The notes below the pieces were generated by a model. The model was not told where the DNA came from. It saw only the letters and a program-made list of their open reading frames with translations, and did no database searches. Of a stretch of DNA of 64,000 bases, positions 53,720 through 63,317 are shown in pieces. Both the position numbers and the translations under genes were made by a program. Each line of letters starts with the position of its first letter. Within the stretch, counting starts at the first letter, position 1. Where the stretch lies: NCBI GenBank assembly GCA_965230065.1, contig OZ245942.1:3162001-3226000 (forward strand). The letters run 5' to 3'. The stretch is from G965230065 sp965230065 (GTDB lineage: Bacteria > Bacteroidota > Bacteroidia > Cytophagales > Cyclobacteriaceae).

Positions 53720-54865
53720 ATGAGAGTAGCCATTGTGTTAAATTCTTCATGGAATGTTTATAACTTCCGACTGAGTTTAATCACTTCTCTTCAGAAAAAG
53801 GGATATCATATTACAGTAATAGCTCCCAAGGATGCATACAGCGAAAAGCTGGTAGCGCAGGGGTGTGCCTTTGAGGATGTTCCCATGGATAGCCGTGGTA
53901 TCAATCCGGTCAAGGATTTGGTACTTACCTGGGCACTGTACCGGATGTATAAAAGAGTTCGTCCGGATGTTATCTTACATTATACCGTAAAGCCTAACAT
54001 ATATGGTACTATTGCTGCCAGTATGGCGGGCATTCCCATGATTAATAATGTGTGTGGCTTAGGCACTGTATTTCTCAAAAGTGGACTGGTTTCTTTGATT
54101 GCCACTTCACTCTATAAAATTGCTTTTCGGTATCCCAATAAGGTGTTTTTCCAAAATGAAGACGACCTCTCTTTGTTTATCAGAAAAAAACTGATCAAGC
54201 GCCAAATCACTGATTTGATACCAGGCTCAGGTATTGACCTTGAAAAATTTAAACCGTGTGTTTCCTGGGAAGGGGAAGCGAACAATGCCAAACCGTTTAC
54301 ATTTTTGGTGATTTCCCGCCTTATTTACGATAAGGGGATTTTGGAATATATTGAGGCGATCAACCTGTTGAAAGCAAAAGGGGTAGACGCCCGATTTCAA
54401 TTACTAGGTGCCAAAGATCCTTCCCATAAAAGAGGAATACCTCTTGAGTTAATAGACAAGTGGATCAGCGATGGTTTAATTGAATATTTGGGTACAGCAG
54501 ATGATGTGCGCCCGATCGTTAATAATTCTGATTGCGTAGTATTGCCTTCTTACAGGGAAGGACTACCCAGAACCCTGCTTGAGGCTGCAAGTTTTGAAAA
54601 GCCTATTGTCACTACCAATACTCCCGGATGTCGGCATGTTGTAAAAAACCAGCTTAATGGTTATTTGTGTGAAGTGAGAGATGCCCATGACCTGGCTGAT
54701 AAAATGTACAAAATGTATCATAAAAGTGATGATGAACGTACTAATATGGGCAAAGCAGGAAGGTTGCTGGTAAAAGAAGAGTACGACGAAAAGATTGTAA
54801 TTAACAAATATCTACACAGTATAGATACCCTTAAGAAAGGCAAGCCGTCTCCGCTCTCTTCCTGA
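53720..54865 (+). CDS. Glycosyltransferase family 4
   Basis: Retaining GT-B glycosyltransferase of 381 residues, cytosolic face of the inner membrane. The N-terminal Rossmann part shows VLNSSWNVYNFRLSLI and PNIYGTIAASMAGIP. The C-terminal part has the strand FTFLVISRLIYDKGILEYIE and the donor-binding motif PSYREGLPRTLLEAASFEKP with its EX7E glutamates. This is close in layout to PglA/WbpH-type enzymes that add amino sugars to lipid-linked glycans. It is the first of four genes for surface polysaccharide. Donor and acceptor are unknown. Confidence 0.9.
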   Translation: MRVAIVLNSSWNVYNFRLSLITSLQKKGYHITVIAPKDAYSEKLVAQGCAFEDVPMDSRGINPVKDLVLTWALYRMYKRVRPDVILHYTVKPNIYGTIAASMAGIPMINNVCGLGTVFLKSGLVSLIATSLYKIAFRYPNKVFFQNEDDLSLFIRKKLIKRQITDLIPGSGIDLEKFKPCVSWEGEANNAKPFTFLVISRLIYDKGILEYIEAINLLKAKGVDARFQLLGAKDPSHKRGIPLELIDKWISDGLIEYLGTADDVRPIVNNSDCVVLPSYREGLPRTLLEAASFEKPIVTTNTPGCRHVVKNQLNGYLCEVRDAHDLADKMYKMYHKSDDERTNMGKAGRLLVKEEYDEKIVINKYLHSIDTLKKGKPSPLSS

Positions 54866-54954
54866 AATCGTTGTCATTACAATATGAATTCAACTATCTT
54901 TGTTTGAGAGATAAAAAATTTATTGTAGTCGTACTTTTATAGAAATTATTCAAT

Positions 54955-55521
54955 ATGCAAGTGTTGGAAACAGAATTTGAGGGATTATTGCAAATATATC
55001 CGGAGATATACAAAGACCAGAGAGGGTATTTTATAGAGTCTTTTCATAAAAATAAATTCCAGTCTCTGGGTATTCCCCACACTTTCGTTCAGGATAATTT
55101 TTCATATTCCCAAAAGGGAGTTATTCGTGGACTGCATTTACAACTCCCACCTTACCACCAAGCTAAATTGGTGATGGTAATGAAGGGTAAAGCTTTGGAT
55201 GTAGTAGTAGACTTACGCCCTGATTCACCCACGTATGGCCAACACGGAAAATATGTGCTGGACGCTGCACTTCATAACATGTTGTATATACCGGAAGGTT
55301 TTGCGCATGGGTTACTGGCCATAGAGGAAACAATTTTTGTCTACAAATGTTCTGATTTTTATAATAAACCGGCAGAAACAGGCATTTTGTGGAATGATGA
55401 TACCTTGAATATCAATTGGGATTTGGACAAGTATGGTATCACGAACCCTGTAATCTCTGATAAAGATCAGGCTTTGATGACTTTTGGAGAATTCAGGAAA
55501 GAAAATGCTGAAGCTATTTAA
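54955..55521 (+). CDS. rfbC: dTDP-4-dehydrorhamnose 3,5-epimerase
   Basis: Cupin epimerase of 188 residues converting dTDP-4-keto-6-deoxyglucose to dTDP-4-keto-L-rhamnose. The catalytic histidine is in VIRGLHLQ, with further active-site residues in GFAHGL and the tyrosine of YKCSDFY, and the DQRGYFIESF start is typical. Length is as expected. The partner genes rfbA, rfbB and rfbD are not in the window, so the pathway is completed elsewhere. Its place between GT4 and the Wza-type exporter suggests a rhamnose-containing polymer. Confidence 0.95.
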   Translation: MQVLETEFEGLLQIYPEIYKDQRGYFIESFHKNKFQSLGIPHTFVQDNFSYSQKGVIRGLHLQLPPYHQAKLVMVMKGKALDVVVDLRPDSPTYGQHGKYVLDAALHNMLYIPEGFAHGLLAIEETIFVYKCSDFYNKPAETGILWNDDTLNINWDLDKYGITNPVISDKDQALMTFGEFRKENAEAI

Positions 55522-55558
55522 CAGCAATTATCCTAATCGTTTTTTATTTTTTTCATGA

Positions 55559-56350
55559 ATGAAGAACCTCATTTATAGATTTGCCCTGCTTTTTTTATTA
55601 ATTTCATGTCTGTCTGCCTGTAAAGCATACAGGAACCGTATTATGTTCAGGACTGATACGGATGTTGTGCCTGAAGCGCTTGCAATGGCTGTTGAAGATG
55701 CCAAAAGAAACTACACCATTCAGGAAAATGATTATTTAGAACTGAACGTGTACACCAATGGAGGGGAAGTGATTATTGACCCAAACCGGGAAATTCTCAG
55801 TGAGTTCGGGGGCCGGGGTGGACAAAACTCCCAGAACCAGCAGGAACTGAACCCACAATTTTTAGTGAGGGCAGATGGCATGGTAAAATTACCTGTTATT
55901 GGAGATATCGAACTCGCTGGTTTAACGTTAAACCAGGCAGATAGCCTGCTGGCTATTGAGTACAGTGCTTATTATGAAGGTGTATTCGTTTTAACAAGGT
56001 ATGTTAATAAAAGAGTGATAGTATTAGGCTCTACCGGAGGAAAAGTGATTCCGCTTGAGAATGAAAACATCAGTCTGATAGAAGTATTGGCATTGGCTGG
56101 CCTGGGAAATCAATCCAGGGCAGATAAGATCAGGCTGATCCGGGGCGATCTTGATGACCCGTTGGTAAGAATTATTGACCTTTCTACCATAGATGGTATG
56201 AAAAATGCATCACTGAATATACAGCCAAATGATATTATTTATGTAGAACCCGTGCAGCGGGTTACGAACGACGCTATTAGGGATATAACACCTATTTTAA
56301 GCTTGATAACCAGTTTACTGACACTTTTTGTGCTGGTAAATAATTTATAA
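55559..56350 (+). CDS. Polysaccharide export lipoprotein (Wza/GfcE type)
   Basis: Outer-membrane-associated exporter subunit of 263 residues with lipobox LSAC (C21). The Poly_export domain (about 55-145, YTIQENDYLELNVYTN and RADGMVKLPVIGDIELAGLT) and an SLBB-type domain (about 150-235, VIVLGSTGGKVIPLENE) follow. The last 20 residues form a hydrophobic helix (ILSLITSLLTLFVLVNNL), in keeping with the Wza-type C-terminal membrane helix. It lies 3 bases upstream of the Wzc-type gene, its usual partner for capsule or exopolysaccharide export. Confidence 0.93.
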   Translation: MKNLIYRFALLFLLISCLSACKAYRNRIMFRTDTDVVPEALAMAVEDAKRNYTIQENDYLELNVYTNGGEVIIDPNREILSEFGGRGGQNSQNQQELNPQFLVRADGMVKLPVIGDIELAGLTLNQADSLLAIEYSAYYEGVFVLTRYVNKRVIVLGSTGGKVIPLENENISLIEVLALAGLGNQSRADKIRLIRGDLDDPLVRIIDLSTIDGMKNASLNIQPNDIIYVEPVQRVTNDAIRDITPILSLITSLLTLFVLVNNL

Positions 56351-56353
56351 CTG

Positions 56354-58867
56354 ATGCAGAACGATTATCACATACACGATCAGGATAAAGAGAAGAGGTT
56401 TGTAGAGAGCATCGACTGGGGTAAACTCTTTCTTGTAGCTAAGAAAAGCCTGCTGTGGATATTGCTCATCATGATTGCCACAAATACAGCAGCCTATCTC
56501 TATCTAAGGTATACCAAGCCTGTATATCAATCTAATTCTGTCATTAAACTTGATATCAAAAGTGAAGCCAGTGTGTTAGGGTTAGGGATTAACCCCATGC
56601 AAAGTCTGGATAACCTTTCAGGGGAAATAGAGTTGCTCAGGTCAAATCTTTTTTCTACGAAAGTAATAGAGGTAATGGATGTTGGCGTAAGCTACTATGC
56701 TTATGGCAGGGTGCTTGACAATGAACGCTATGGCAATTCCCCTTTCAGGGTAGAATATAAGCTCTTAAATGATGGGTTTTATGACCGTCCGATTGATGTA
56801 GAAATTCTGAATGATGAGCAGTTTGTATTGAGTTACACAGTGCATGGAAATGTAATTTCCAGTGCTCATTATTTTGGTGAGCGTATTAAAACTGAGGATT
56901 ACGAGTTTACAATTTTCTTAACAGACCATTACGGACACGAGGTCAGCAATACTAAAAAACAATCAATTTGGGGTGAACTGTTTAACTACTTTTATACCCT
57001 GCCGGAGGCCAGCAACACAAATTATTATTTTACGATCAACAGCGATCGGGCATTGGTTGGTTATTTGCAAAGTAATATGGAGGTAGAGCCTGTGAATTTC
57101 AATGCCAAGACGATTAGGGTAGGCTTCAAAGGATATGACCGAAAAAAGGTCAGGGATATGGTGGTGGCTATAGATTCGGTGTATCTGGATTATACCCAGG
57201 AAAAAAAGAACCAGGCTACTGACCAAAAAATAGCTTTCCTGAATGAGCAATTGGTAGTAACTGAGCAAAAACTGGAGAAGTTTGAAAATTATTTTGAAGA
57301 CTTTACCATCACCCACAAAACCACCAACCTCCAGTCTGAAATTGGGAGAGCCATACAATTGATGAACCAGACAGACCAACAAAAGTTTGAGATGCAATCT
57401 ATGCTAAATGCAGTTCAAAACTTGCGCCAACAGGTTATTGATGAAGATACGGCCGCATTGAAATACAGTGGAGCAGATTTACAGGCTATGCAGTTCCAGG
57501 AAAGTGATAGTGTAACATTAGCTGAGCCGCCTGTTAAGGGTGAGTACCCCAGTGAATTACAAGGGTACATTACAAATTTAAATCAATCTTTAATTGATCG
57601 GGATCAGCTCTTGCTTTCATATAAAACTCCATCTTTTGTTTTACAGAAACACAATCAGCGCATTGCCCATATGAAGCAGGAAGTAATGGATTTGTTGGTA
57701 AGGTATGACCAAAAGCTGAAAAAGGAAATAGCTGTTTTGGAGGAGCAGAAACAAGAAATTGAAGAAGCTTTTGTTAAGCTCCCCTCAAAAAATACAGAGT
57801 ATGGTAAAAATGAGCGTTTTTATTCTCTTTACGAAAATCTGTATTTGTCGCTCATGGAGAAAAAAAATGAGCTGGAAATAGCCAAAGCAGGAACAGTTAC
57901 AGATTTTGTCATATTGGCTCCGGCCAATTACCCCTCTGAACCGGTTTCCCCGGAAAAAATAGCAGTGCATGGTATCGGAATGGCTGTGGGTGTTATACTT
58001 AGTTTTCTGTTTATTGCCATTGGGTATCTTTTAAATAACAAGATTAGTAGCCAACAAGAGTTGGAAAGATATACCAATGTGCCTGTTTTGGGTACAATAC
58101 CTTTCTACAGAAAAGGAAAATCTGCTGACGTAAAACTGGTGGTAAGCCAGTCACCCAAGTCTTCTATCAGTGAAGCATTTCGTGCCATCCGGACGAACAT
58201 GCAATTTATGGGTGCTAAAAAGGATAAGAAAATAATTTCAGTTACCTCTACCATTGGTTCAGAAGGAAAAACATTTATTGCCACTAACCTTGGTAATGTA
58301 ATGGCATTGTCCAATCAAAAGGTAGTGATTTTGGATGTGGATTTACGCAAACCTAAGGTGCATCATGTGTTTTCTGAAGAAAATAATGTGAAAGGGGTCA
58401 GCACTATTCTGATTGGAGAATATACTGTAGAAGATTGTATTCTGAAAACCGAGGTTGACGGATTAGATTTTATTCCGGCAGGCCCTATACCACCCAACCC
58501 ATCCGAACTTATCATTAACAAGCGTTTTGATGAATTGCTGAACTACCTGAAGACACTTTATGATGTTATCATAGTGGATACTCCTCCGGTAGGGCTGGTT
58601 ACAGATGGTATGTTGGTGATGGAAAAAGCCGATTTGCCAGTATATGTGATGCGGTCAGATTATTCCCGAAGAGTTTTCGTGAAAACACTCAACCAACTGG
58701 AAGGCAACAAAAACTTTAAGAGTTTGTCAGTTATACTCAATGCAGTAAGCCTGTCAACTGACAGAAACTATGGTTATGGTAAGTACGGCTTTGGGTATTA
58801 TGAAGAAAGCGAAGAAGAAAATAAAAATATGATTGAGCGCTTCAAAAGCATGATACGCAGCAACTAA
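56354..58867 (+). CDS. Polysaccharide co-polymerase/tyrosine autokinase (Wzc type)
   Basis: Inner-membrane chain-length regulator and BY-kinase of 837 residues. An N-terminal Wzz domain has its first membrane segment at about 31-52; a long periplasmic coiled-coil part (about 290-500) is followed by a second membrane segment (about 537-558). The kinase has Walker A GSEGKT (635-640), A' VVILDVDLRKP and B VIIVDTPP. The C-terminal tail carries a tyrosine cluster (NYGYGKYGFGYY), the autophosphorylation region. The stop overlaps the converging hypothetical gene by 4 bases. Cycling phosphorylation controls polymer export. Confidence 0.95.
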   Translation: MQNDYHIHDQDKEKRFVESIDWGKLFLVAKKSLLWILLIMIATNTAAYLYLRYTKPVYQSNSVIKLDIKSEASVLGLGINPMQSLDNLSGEIELLRSNLFSTKVIEVMDVGVSYYAYGRVLDNERYGNSPFRVEYKLLNDGFYDRPIDVEILNDEQFVLSYTVHGNVISSAHYFGERIKTEDYEFTIFLTDHYGHEVSNTKKQSIWGELFNYFYTLPEASNTNYYFTINSDRALVGYLQSNMEVEPVNFNAKTIRVGFKGYDRKKVRDMVVAIDSVYLDYTQEKKNQATDQKIAFLNEQLVVTEQKLEKFENYFEDFTITHKTTNLQSEIGRAIQLMNQTDQQKFEMQSMLNAVQNLRQQVIDEDTAALKYSGADLQAMQFQESDSVTLAEPPVKGEYPSELQGYITNLNQSLIDRDQLLLSYKTPSFVLQKHNQRIAHMKQEVMDLLVRYDQKLKKEIAVLEEQKQEIEEAFVKLPSKNTEYGKNERFYSLYENLYLSLMEKKNELEIAKAGTVTDFVILAPANYPSEPVSPEKIAVHGIGMAVGVILSFLFIAIGYLLNNKISSQQELERYTNVPVLGTIPFYRKGKSADVKLVVSQSPKSSISEAFRAIRTNMQFMGAKKDKKIISVTSTIGSEGKTFIATNLGNVMALSNQKVVILDVDLRKPKVHHVFSEENNVKGVSTILIGEYTVEDCILKTEVDGLDFIPAGPIPPNPSELIINKRFDELLNYLKTLYDVIIVDTPPVGLVTDGMLVMEKADLPVYVMRSDYSRRVFVKTLNQLEGNKNFKSLSVILNAVSLSTDRNYGYGKYGFGYYEESEEENKNMIERFKSMIRSN

Positions 58868-59469
58868 TCCTGAAAAGCAGGCACCACGGTAGTAGTGAAG
58901 TGTACAGTATCTCCAAATATTATTTTTTGTTTACCAATCACTTCATACCGGGACAGCCTTGTATTGCCATGCTCTTCCTCAAATGAAAGTTTCATTTTTC
59001 TTTCTGTAACATATAATAAGTTTTTATTCCGCACAAGTGCCTCCAAATGATGGATACTTGCCAGCGTGCTATCATAAAATACTTTCAGGTACAGAACATC
59101 AGTATTTTCTTTATTTTTCGGATAAAATGATTTTACTTCTAAATAAGGAGGCGTGTTACTTGAACTATCCTTTATGGTATAAACCCCTTGCAAAGCAGGC
59201 TGGTTGATATTGGCTTTATTCACCAAGCTTAAGGTTCTGGCCCAATATATACTATCGCTTTTCCCTATCAGATGCTCTTCTTTTGTGCCATTGATAGTGG
59301 CAAGCACATGTACTTCTGGAGAGAGGGTGCTCAGGTATTCAACCTGCCGGCTTATCAGCCCTTTCACATCGTAATATGAGGATGCTGTATTATTGATTGC
59401 TTCTGTATTGAGATGCAAGGGATCGCAACAAAGAAAAATTACAGGTAAAAAAATAATTAAGTGTCTCAT
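58864..59469 (-). CDS. Hypothetical lipoprotein
   Basis: Protein of 201 residues starting MRHLIIFLPVIFLCCD, with a probable acylated cysteine near residue 14; a start three codons upstream is possible. The mature part is predicted mostly beta (EVHVLATINGTKEEHL, VLYLKVFYDSTLA), perhaps lipocalin-like, but I recognise no family. It follows the TerB-like gene by about 15 bases, so they form a unit, and its stop overlaps the wzc-type gene end by 4 bases. Confidence 0.65.
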   Translation of the reverse strand: MRHLIIFLPVIFLCCDPLHLNTEAINNTASSYYDVKGLISRQVEYLSTLSPEVHVLATINGTKEEHLIGKSDSIYWARTLSLVNKANINQPALQGVYTIKDSSSNTPPYLEVKSFYPKNKENTDVLYLKVFYDSTLASIHHLEALVRNKNLLYVTERKMKLSFEEEHGNTRLSRYEVIGKQKIIFGDTVHFTTTVVPAFQD

Positions 59470-59483
59470 TACGGTCATAAAAA

Positions 59484-59921
59484 TTATTCAAGGCTTGTTT
59501 CTAACAAATCTTTTAACTCATTTTTTACTTGCCAACGCTCTACACCATCGTAGGGAGCCGTGACAATAGCTTTTACCAGATCTCCTACTATATACGGCGG
59601 TAACCCTAGTTTTTTTGCATATTTCATTAAAATATCCAGTTCCATATCTTCAACATGGCTATCAAGGTAGATCATATATACCAAGTCATAAAGATGCTCT
59701 AATGCAGCATGCTTATTGCCAGGTTTGCGATATGTAAACTGATCTGGGTGTTTAAGAATTGAATTGAGTTTTTGTTTACTGATACTCAGTTGCAGGCCCC
59801 ATTCATAAATGCAATCCAGAAGTTGTTTGTTCTTAGTTGTGTCTCTGGCAAACATAATAAAGATATTAAAAAAGCTGCTCAATACAGAGGCACTTCTTCG
59901 TATGTTGGTATTTCTTTCCAT
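59484..59921 (-). CDS. Small TerB-like helical protein
   Basis: Protein of 145 residues from ATG 59921 (alternatives: 59963, 59855). The core LYDLVYMIYLDSHVEDMELD, then MKYAKKLGLPPYIVGDLVKA, resembles the TerB-like helical fold, whose aspartate/glutamate-rich helices can bind metal. It has no signal peptide. It precedes the lipoprotein gene and follows rpoD on the same strand, but the strong terminator at 60037-60070 separates it from rpoD. Function unknown; the TerB-like call is by pattern only. Confidence 0.55.
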   Translation of the reverse strand: MERNTNIRRSASVLSSFFNIFIMFARDTTKNKQLLDCIYEWGLQLSISKQKLNSILKHPDQFTYRKPGNKHAALEHLYDLVYMIYLDSHVEDMELDILMKYAKKLGLPPYIVGDLVKAIVTAPYDGVERWQVKNELKDLLETSLE

Positions 59922-60036
59922 AATAAAGGGAGTTTGTGATAGAAAGAAAAGAGCAAAATACATACTTAAAATACAATTAAATATTAAAATAATACAATTA
60001 ATATTACTTAGTAGAAGATTATATTTGTGATAACAA

Positions 60037-60070
60037 AAAAGCCCACGCTATTTGGGTAGCGTGGGCTTTT
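60037..60070 (-). terminator. Rho-independent terminator of the primary sigma factor gene
   Basis: A 14-bp stem AAAAGCCCACGCTA/TAGCGTGGGCTTTT around a 6-base loop, 20 bases past the stop. It is perfect and flanked by T-runs in both orientations. Confidence 0.88.
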
Positions 60071-60090
60071 GCATTGCATAAAGGAATAAT

Positions 60091-60960
60091 TTATCCCAAA
60101 TATTCTGCTAACAGATTTCGTTGTTTGGCTGAAGAACGCAACTTCTTAAGGGCTTTTTCCTTAATCTGTCTTACTCTTTCACGGGTAAGATCAAGAATTT
60201 CCCCAATTTGCTCAAGGGAAAGAGGCTCTTCAGTGCCAATTCCGAAAAACATTCTGATGACTTGCCTTTCACGCTCAGTAAGTGTTGAAAGCGCACGCTC
60301 CATTTCAATTTTCAAAGAAGAAGTGTAAGCAAGGTCCTGGTCAGTTTCATCAGCATCGTTGTTTTCAAGCACGTCCAGCAAGGAGTTACTTTCTCCTTCC
60401 GTGAATGGCGCATCTACAGAAAGCTGTTTTGAACCGGCAAGCAACGTATTGGTTACATCTTTGGAATCCATTTCCAGAATATCCGCCAATTCTTCAGAAG
60501 TTGGCTCGCGCTCATATTTCTGCTCCAGTTCGGAGGCTACCGTTTTTATACGGTTCAAGGCGCCTGTCCTGTTTAGGGGCAACCTGACGATTCGAGATTG
60601 TTCGGCCAGTGCTTGCATGATAGATTGGCGAATCCACCATACGGCATAAGAAATAAATTTGAAGCCCCGGGTTTCGTCAAAGCGTTGCGCAGCTTTTACC
60701 AACCCGAGATTTCCCTCATTAATCAAGTCATTAAGTGAGAGACTACGGTTTTGATATTGTTTAGCTACAGATACAACAAACCGAAGATTCGCTTTTGTAA
60801 GCTTATCAAGAGCGGCTTTATCTCCTTGCTTGATTCTTTTAGCAAGTGATACCTCCTCTTCGGTTGTCAGCAAGTCAACTTTGCTAATTTCGTTGAAATA
60901 CATTTCCAGGGATTGACTATCCCTGTTGGTAAAAGTTTGAGTGATCTTTAATTGACGCAT
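60091..60960 (-). CDS. rpoD: Primary RNA polymerase sigma factor (RpoD/SigA)
   Basis: Housekeeping sigma-70 of 289 residues. It keeps a short region 1.2 (SLEMYFNEISKVDLLT), region 2 with LINEGNLGLVKAAQRFD and the -10-melting SYAVWWIRQSI, region 3 (PLNRTGALNRIKTVASELEQ) and region 4 (LTERERQVIRMFFG, then the helix-turn-helix LEQIGEILDLTRERVRQIKE). The N-terminal region 1.1 of proteobacterial RpoD is absent, as is normal for Bacteroidota, whose promoters have the TAnnTTTG element. It is a single gene between a terminator and a 500-base gap. Confidence 0.96.
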   Translation of the reverse strand: MRQLKITQTFTNRDSQSLEMYFNEISKVDLLTTEEEVSLAKRIKQGDKAALDKLTKANLRFVVSVAKQYQNRSLSLNDLINEGNLGLVKAAQRFDETRGFKFISYAVWWIRQSIMQALAEQSRIVRLPLNRTGALNRIKTVASELEQKYEREPTSEELADILEMDSKDVTNTLLAGSKQLSVDAPFTEGESNSLLDVLENNDADETDQDLAYTSSLKIEMERALSTLTERERQVIRMFFGIGTEEPLSLEQIGEILDLTRERVRQIKEKALKKLRSSAKQRNLLAEYLG

Positions 60961-61468
60961 TTTGTTATTATATTGGTACTACTGCAGATAATTTTATGAA
61001 ACAACAATATTTATTACACTATACAAAATAAATAACCACAACTGGTGAAAACTCGTTCAAAATTCGGGAAAATTTTTTGACAGTTTTACTTTTAGCACCT
61101 TATTTGTTTGATTGTTTTTCAAAAACAGACACGAACTATTAAAACGAATGAAATAAAAATTAGTTTCGCTTGAAATAAAAAAAATGTGAAAATGGCTGAG
61201 ATGACTGAACATGTAATGCAGATACTATTTACAAATAAAAAACAGAAAGTCAAGGTTACCTGGAAAAAATTTTATTTGTAAATACTTCTTACACAAGAAA
61301 CTTTTTCGTCGAATGAGTGTTTACCTGTTTGTGTTTAAGCAAAAATATTGCCATTTATATATCAAAATATCACATTTATTAAGAGAATGATAACAAAACA
61401 GGGTAAATCTTCTAAAGAATAATGTTACTTTTGCTTTTCACCAGAAAGAGAAGTTGAGGCACTCCATC
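60961..61468. other. Divergent intergenic region between rpoD and the ClC gene
   Basis: About 508 AT-rich bases without a credible gene; it must hold the promoters of both neighbours. TACTTTTG at 61426-61433 matches the -7 consensus 36 bases before the ClC start, but no TTTG stands at the expected -33 spacing. No exact match was found for rpoD. No RNA gene could be recognised. Confidence 0.35.
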
Positions 61469-63262
61469 ATGGCTCTCAAAAAACTGATCAGTAATTTTTT
61501 AAAATGGCGTGTAAGGCACGTTAACGAACACAGGTTTATCATTTTTCTAAGCATCTTTCTGGGTATTCAAATTGGCATTATCGTAGCCATTCTCAAATCG
61601 CTGGTTTATTTTATCAAAGACCTGATCAATACTGAACCCCTCAGCAATCTTGTGAATTATTTCAACTTTATTTTACCGATTCTGGGGGTAGCACTGACTG
61701 TACTACTTGTAAAATGGCTGGCCGGAGGAAAACTGAACCGGGGCATTCCCTTTGTATTGTACGTGATTGGGCGCAATGCCAGCGTGATGCGTACAGGGCA
61801 CATGTACATGCAAACCCTAACCGCGGCCATTACCATTGGTTTTGGGGGATCGGTAGGGTTGGAATCACCAGGCGTGGTAACAGGGGCCGCATGGGGCTCT
61901 AATTATGGACGTTTTTTTCACCTGAACAGCAGGCAAACTACCATTTTGCTGGGTTGTGGGGCTGCGGCAGCCATTGCTTCTCTCTTCAATGCACCCATTG
62001 CCGGAGTTATTTTTGCCCTGGAAGTTTTGTTAGTGAATGTGAATATTACGTTCATCATTCCTTTGCTTATCGCATCGGTGAGCGGTACAATGGCATCTCA
62101 GCTGCTTATGGGAGAGCAGGCCCTTTTTCATTTTAGCGACTTGGGCGAGGTCAGGACCCCCGATTTACTTTTTTTTGTAGGACTGGGGTTGGTATGTGGT
62201 TTTTTGTCGGTCTATTTTACACGCGCTATCTACGTAGTGGAAAATAAACTGAAATCCCTGAAAGGTAATAAGCAGAAGATCATGGTGGCAGGCGTATGCC
62301 TCGGAATTCTGATTTGGCTTTTTCCTACTTTATATGGAGAAGGCTACTGGTCTATTACCAAATTGATTACCGGAAAACCCAATGAGCTTTTAGAAGGAAG
62401 CTTATTCAGCCGATGGGAAAATACCGAATGGTTTATTCTGCTGTTTTTGTTTGCCTCTATGATGCTGAAAGTTTTTGCCACCGGACTTACCACCGCAGCC
62501 GGTGGAGTAGGTGGGGTTTTTGCCCCTTCTATGTTTGTAGGAGGAATTAGCGGATATTTATTCGCCAGCATCTTTAACTTACTGGATACCGGATATGTTC
62601 TGTCTGAGATTAATTTTACACTGGTTGGTATGGCTGGCGTGGCAGCGGGCATTATGCACTCCCCTCTTACCAATATATTCCTGATTGCCGAAATTACGAA
62701 AGGTTATGAACTTTTTGTTCCCCTGATGATTGTAGCGGCTGTAGCTTATGCCGTGAAGCTCTATTTTGAACCTCATTCTTACTTTACCAAAGAACTGGCC
62801 AAGCGTGGTGATTACATCGTGCACGACCGGGATAAAACTGTGTTGCAAGACATGAACATCACTAAAGTAATTGAGCGTAACTTCGCAGCGATCAATGAAT
62901 CAGGAAAATTGAGGGAATTGGTAGAAGCTATCTCACGTTCAGAGCGTAATTTGTTTCCAGTTGTAAATGATGAAGGTGAGCTGAAAGGGATCATTTTACT
63001 GAATGACGTCCGAAAAGTTATTTTTAAGCCTGAGCTGTATGATGAAGAAGAAATAAAATACATTATGCATGCCCCACCTGATGTTGTTGATATCAATGAG
63101 CCTATGGAGTCGGTCATGGAAAAGTTTGACCGCACCAATGCCTGGAATTTGCCAGTGTTAGAAAATGGTAAGTATGCGGGTTTCCTGTCAAAATCAAAGA
63201 TATTCTCTATGTACCGAAGACAACTGAAACGACAGGCCCGTGAGTTGGGGCAGTTCGTTTAG
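61469..63262 (+). CDS. ClC-family chloride channel/transporter with C-terminal CBS pair
   Basis: Inner-membrane anion channel or Cl-/H+ antiporter of 597 residues, starting at ATG 61469. About ten helices are visible. The selectivity segment GFGGSVGLESPGVV holds the gating glutamate of the usual GREGP motif, and AAGGVGGVFAPSMFVGG matches the GGxFxP motif. A cytoplasmic CBS pair covers about 450-590 (MNITKVIERNFAAINESGKL; MHAPPDVVDINEPMES) and may sense nucleotides. The helix motif GSGIP near residue 85 is changed to NRGIP. It is probably monocistronic. Channel versus exchanger cannot be settled from sequence. Confidence 0.93.
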   Translation: MALKKLISNFLKWRVRHVNEHRFIIFLSIFLGIQIGIIVAILKSLVYFIKDLINTEPLSNLVNYFNFILPILGVALTVLLVKWLAGGKLNRGIPFVLYVIGRNASVMRTGHMYMQTLTAAITIGFGGSVGLESPGVVTGAAWGSNYGRFFHLNSRQTTILLGCGAAAAIASLFNAPIAGVIFALEVLLVNVNITFIIPLLIASVSGTMASQLLMGEQALFHFSDLGEVRTPDLLFFVGLGLVCGFLSVYFTRAIYVVENKLKSLKGNKQKIMVAGVCLGILIWLFPTLYGEGYWSITKLITGKPNELLEGSLFSRWENTEWFILLFLFASMMLKVFATGLTTAAGGVGGVFAPSMFVGGISGYLFASIFNLLDTGYVLSEINFTLVGMAGVAAGIMHSPLTNIFLIAEITKGYELFVPLMIVAAVAYAVKLYFEPHSYFTKELAKRGDYIVHDRDKTVLQDMNITKVIERNFAAINESGKLRELVEAISRSERNLFPVVNDEGELKGIILLNDVRKVIFKPELYDEEEIKYIMHAPPDVVDINEPMESVMEKFDRTNAWNLPVLENGKYAGFLSKSKIFSMYRRQLKRQARELGQFV

Positions 63263-63317
63263 TTTTCTTTCAATTACCCTGAACTCTAAATGGGTGGATA
63301 TGTATCCATGCTGCTGA

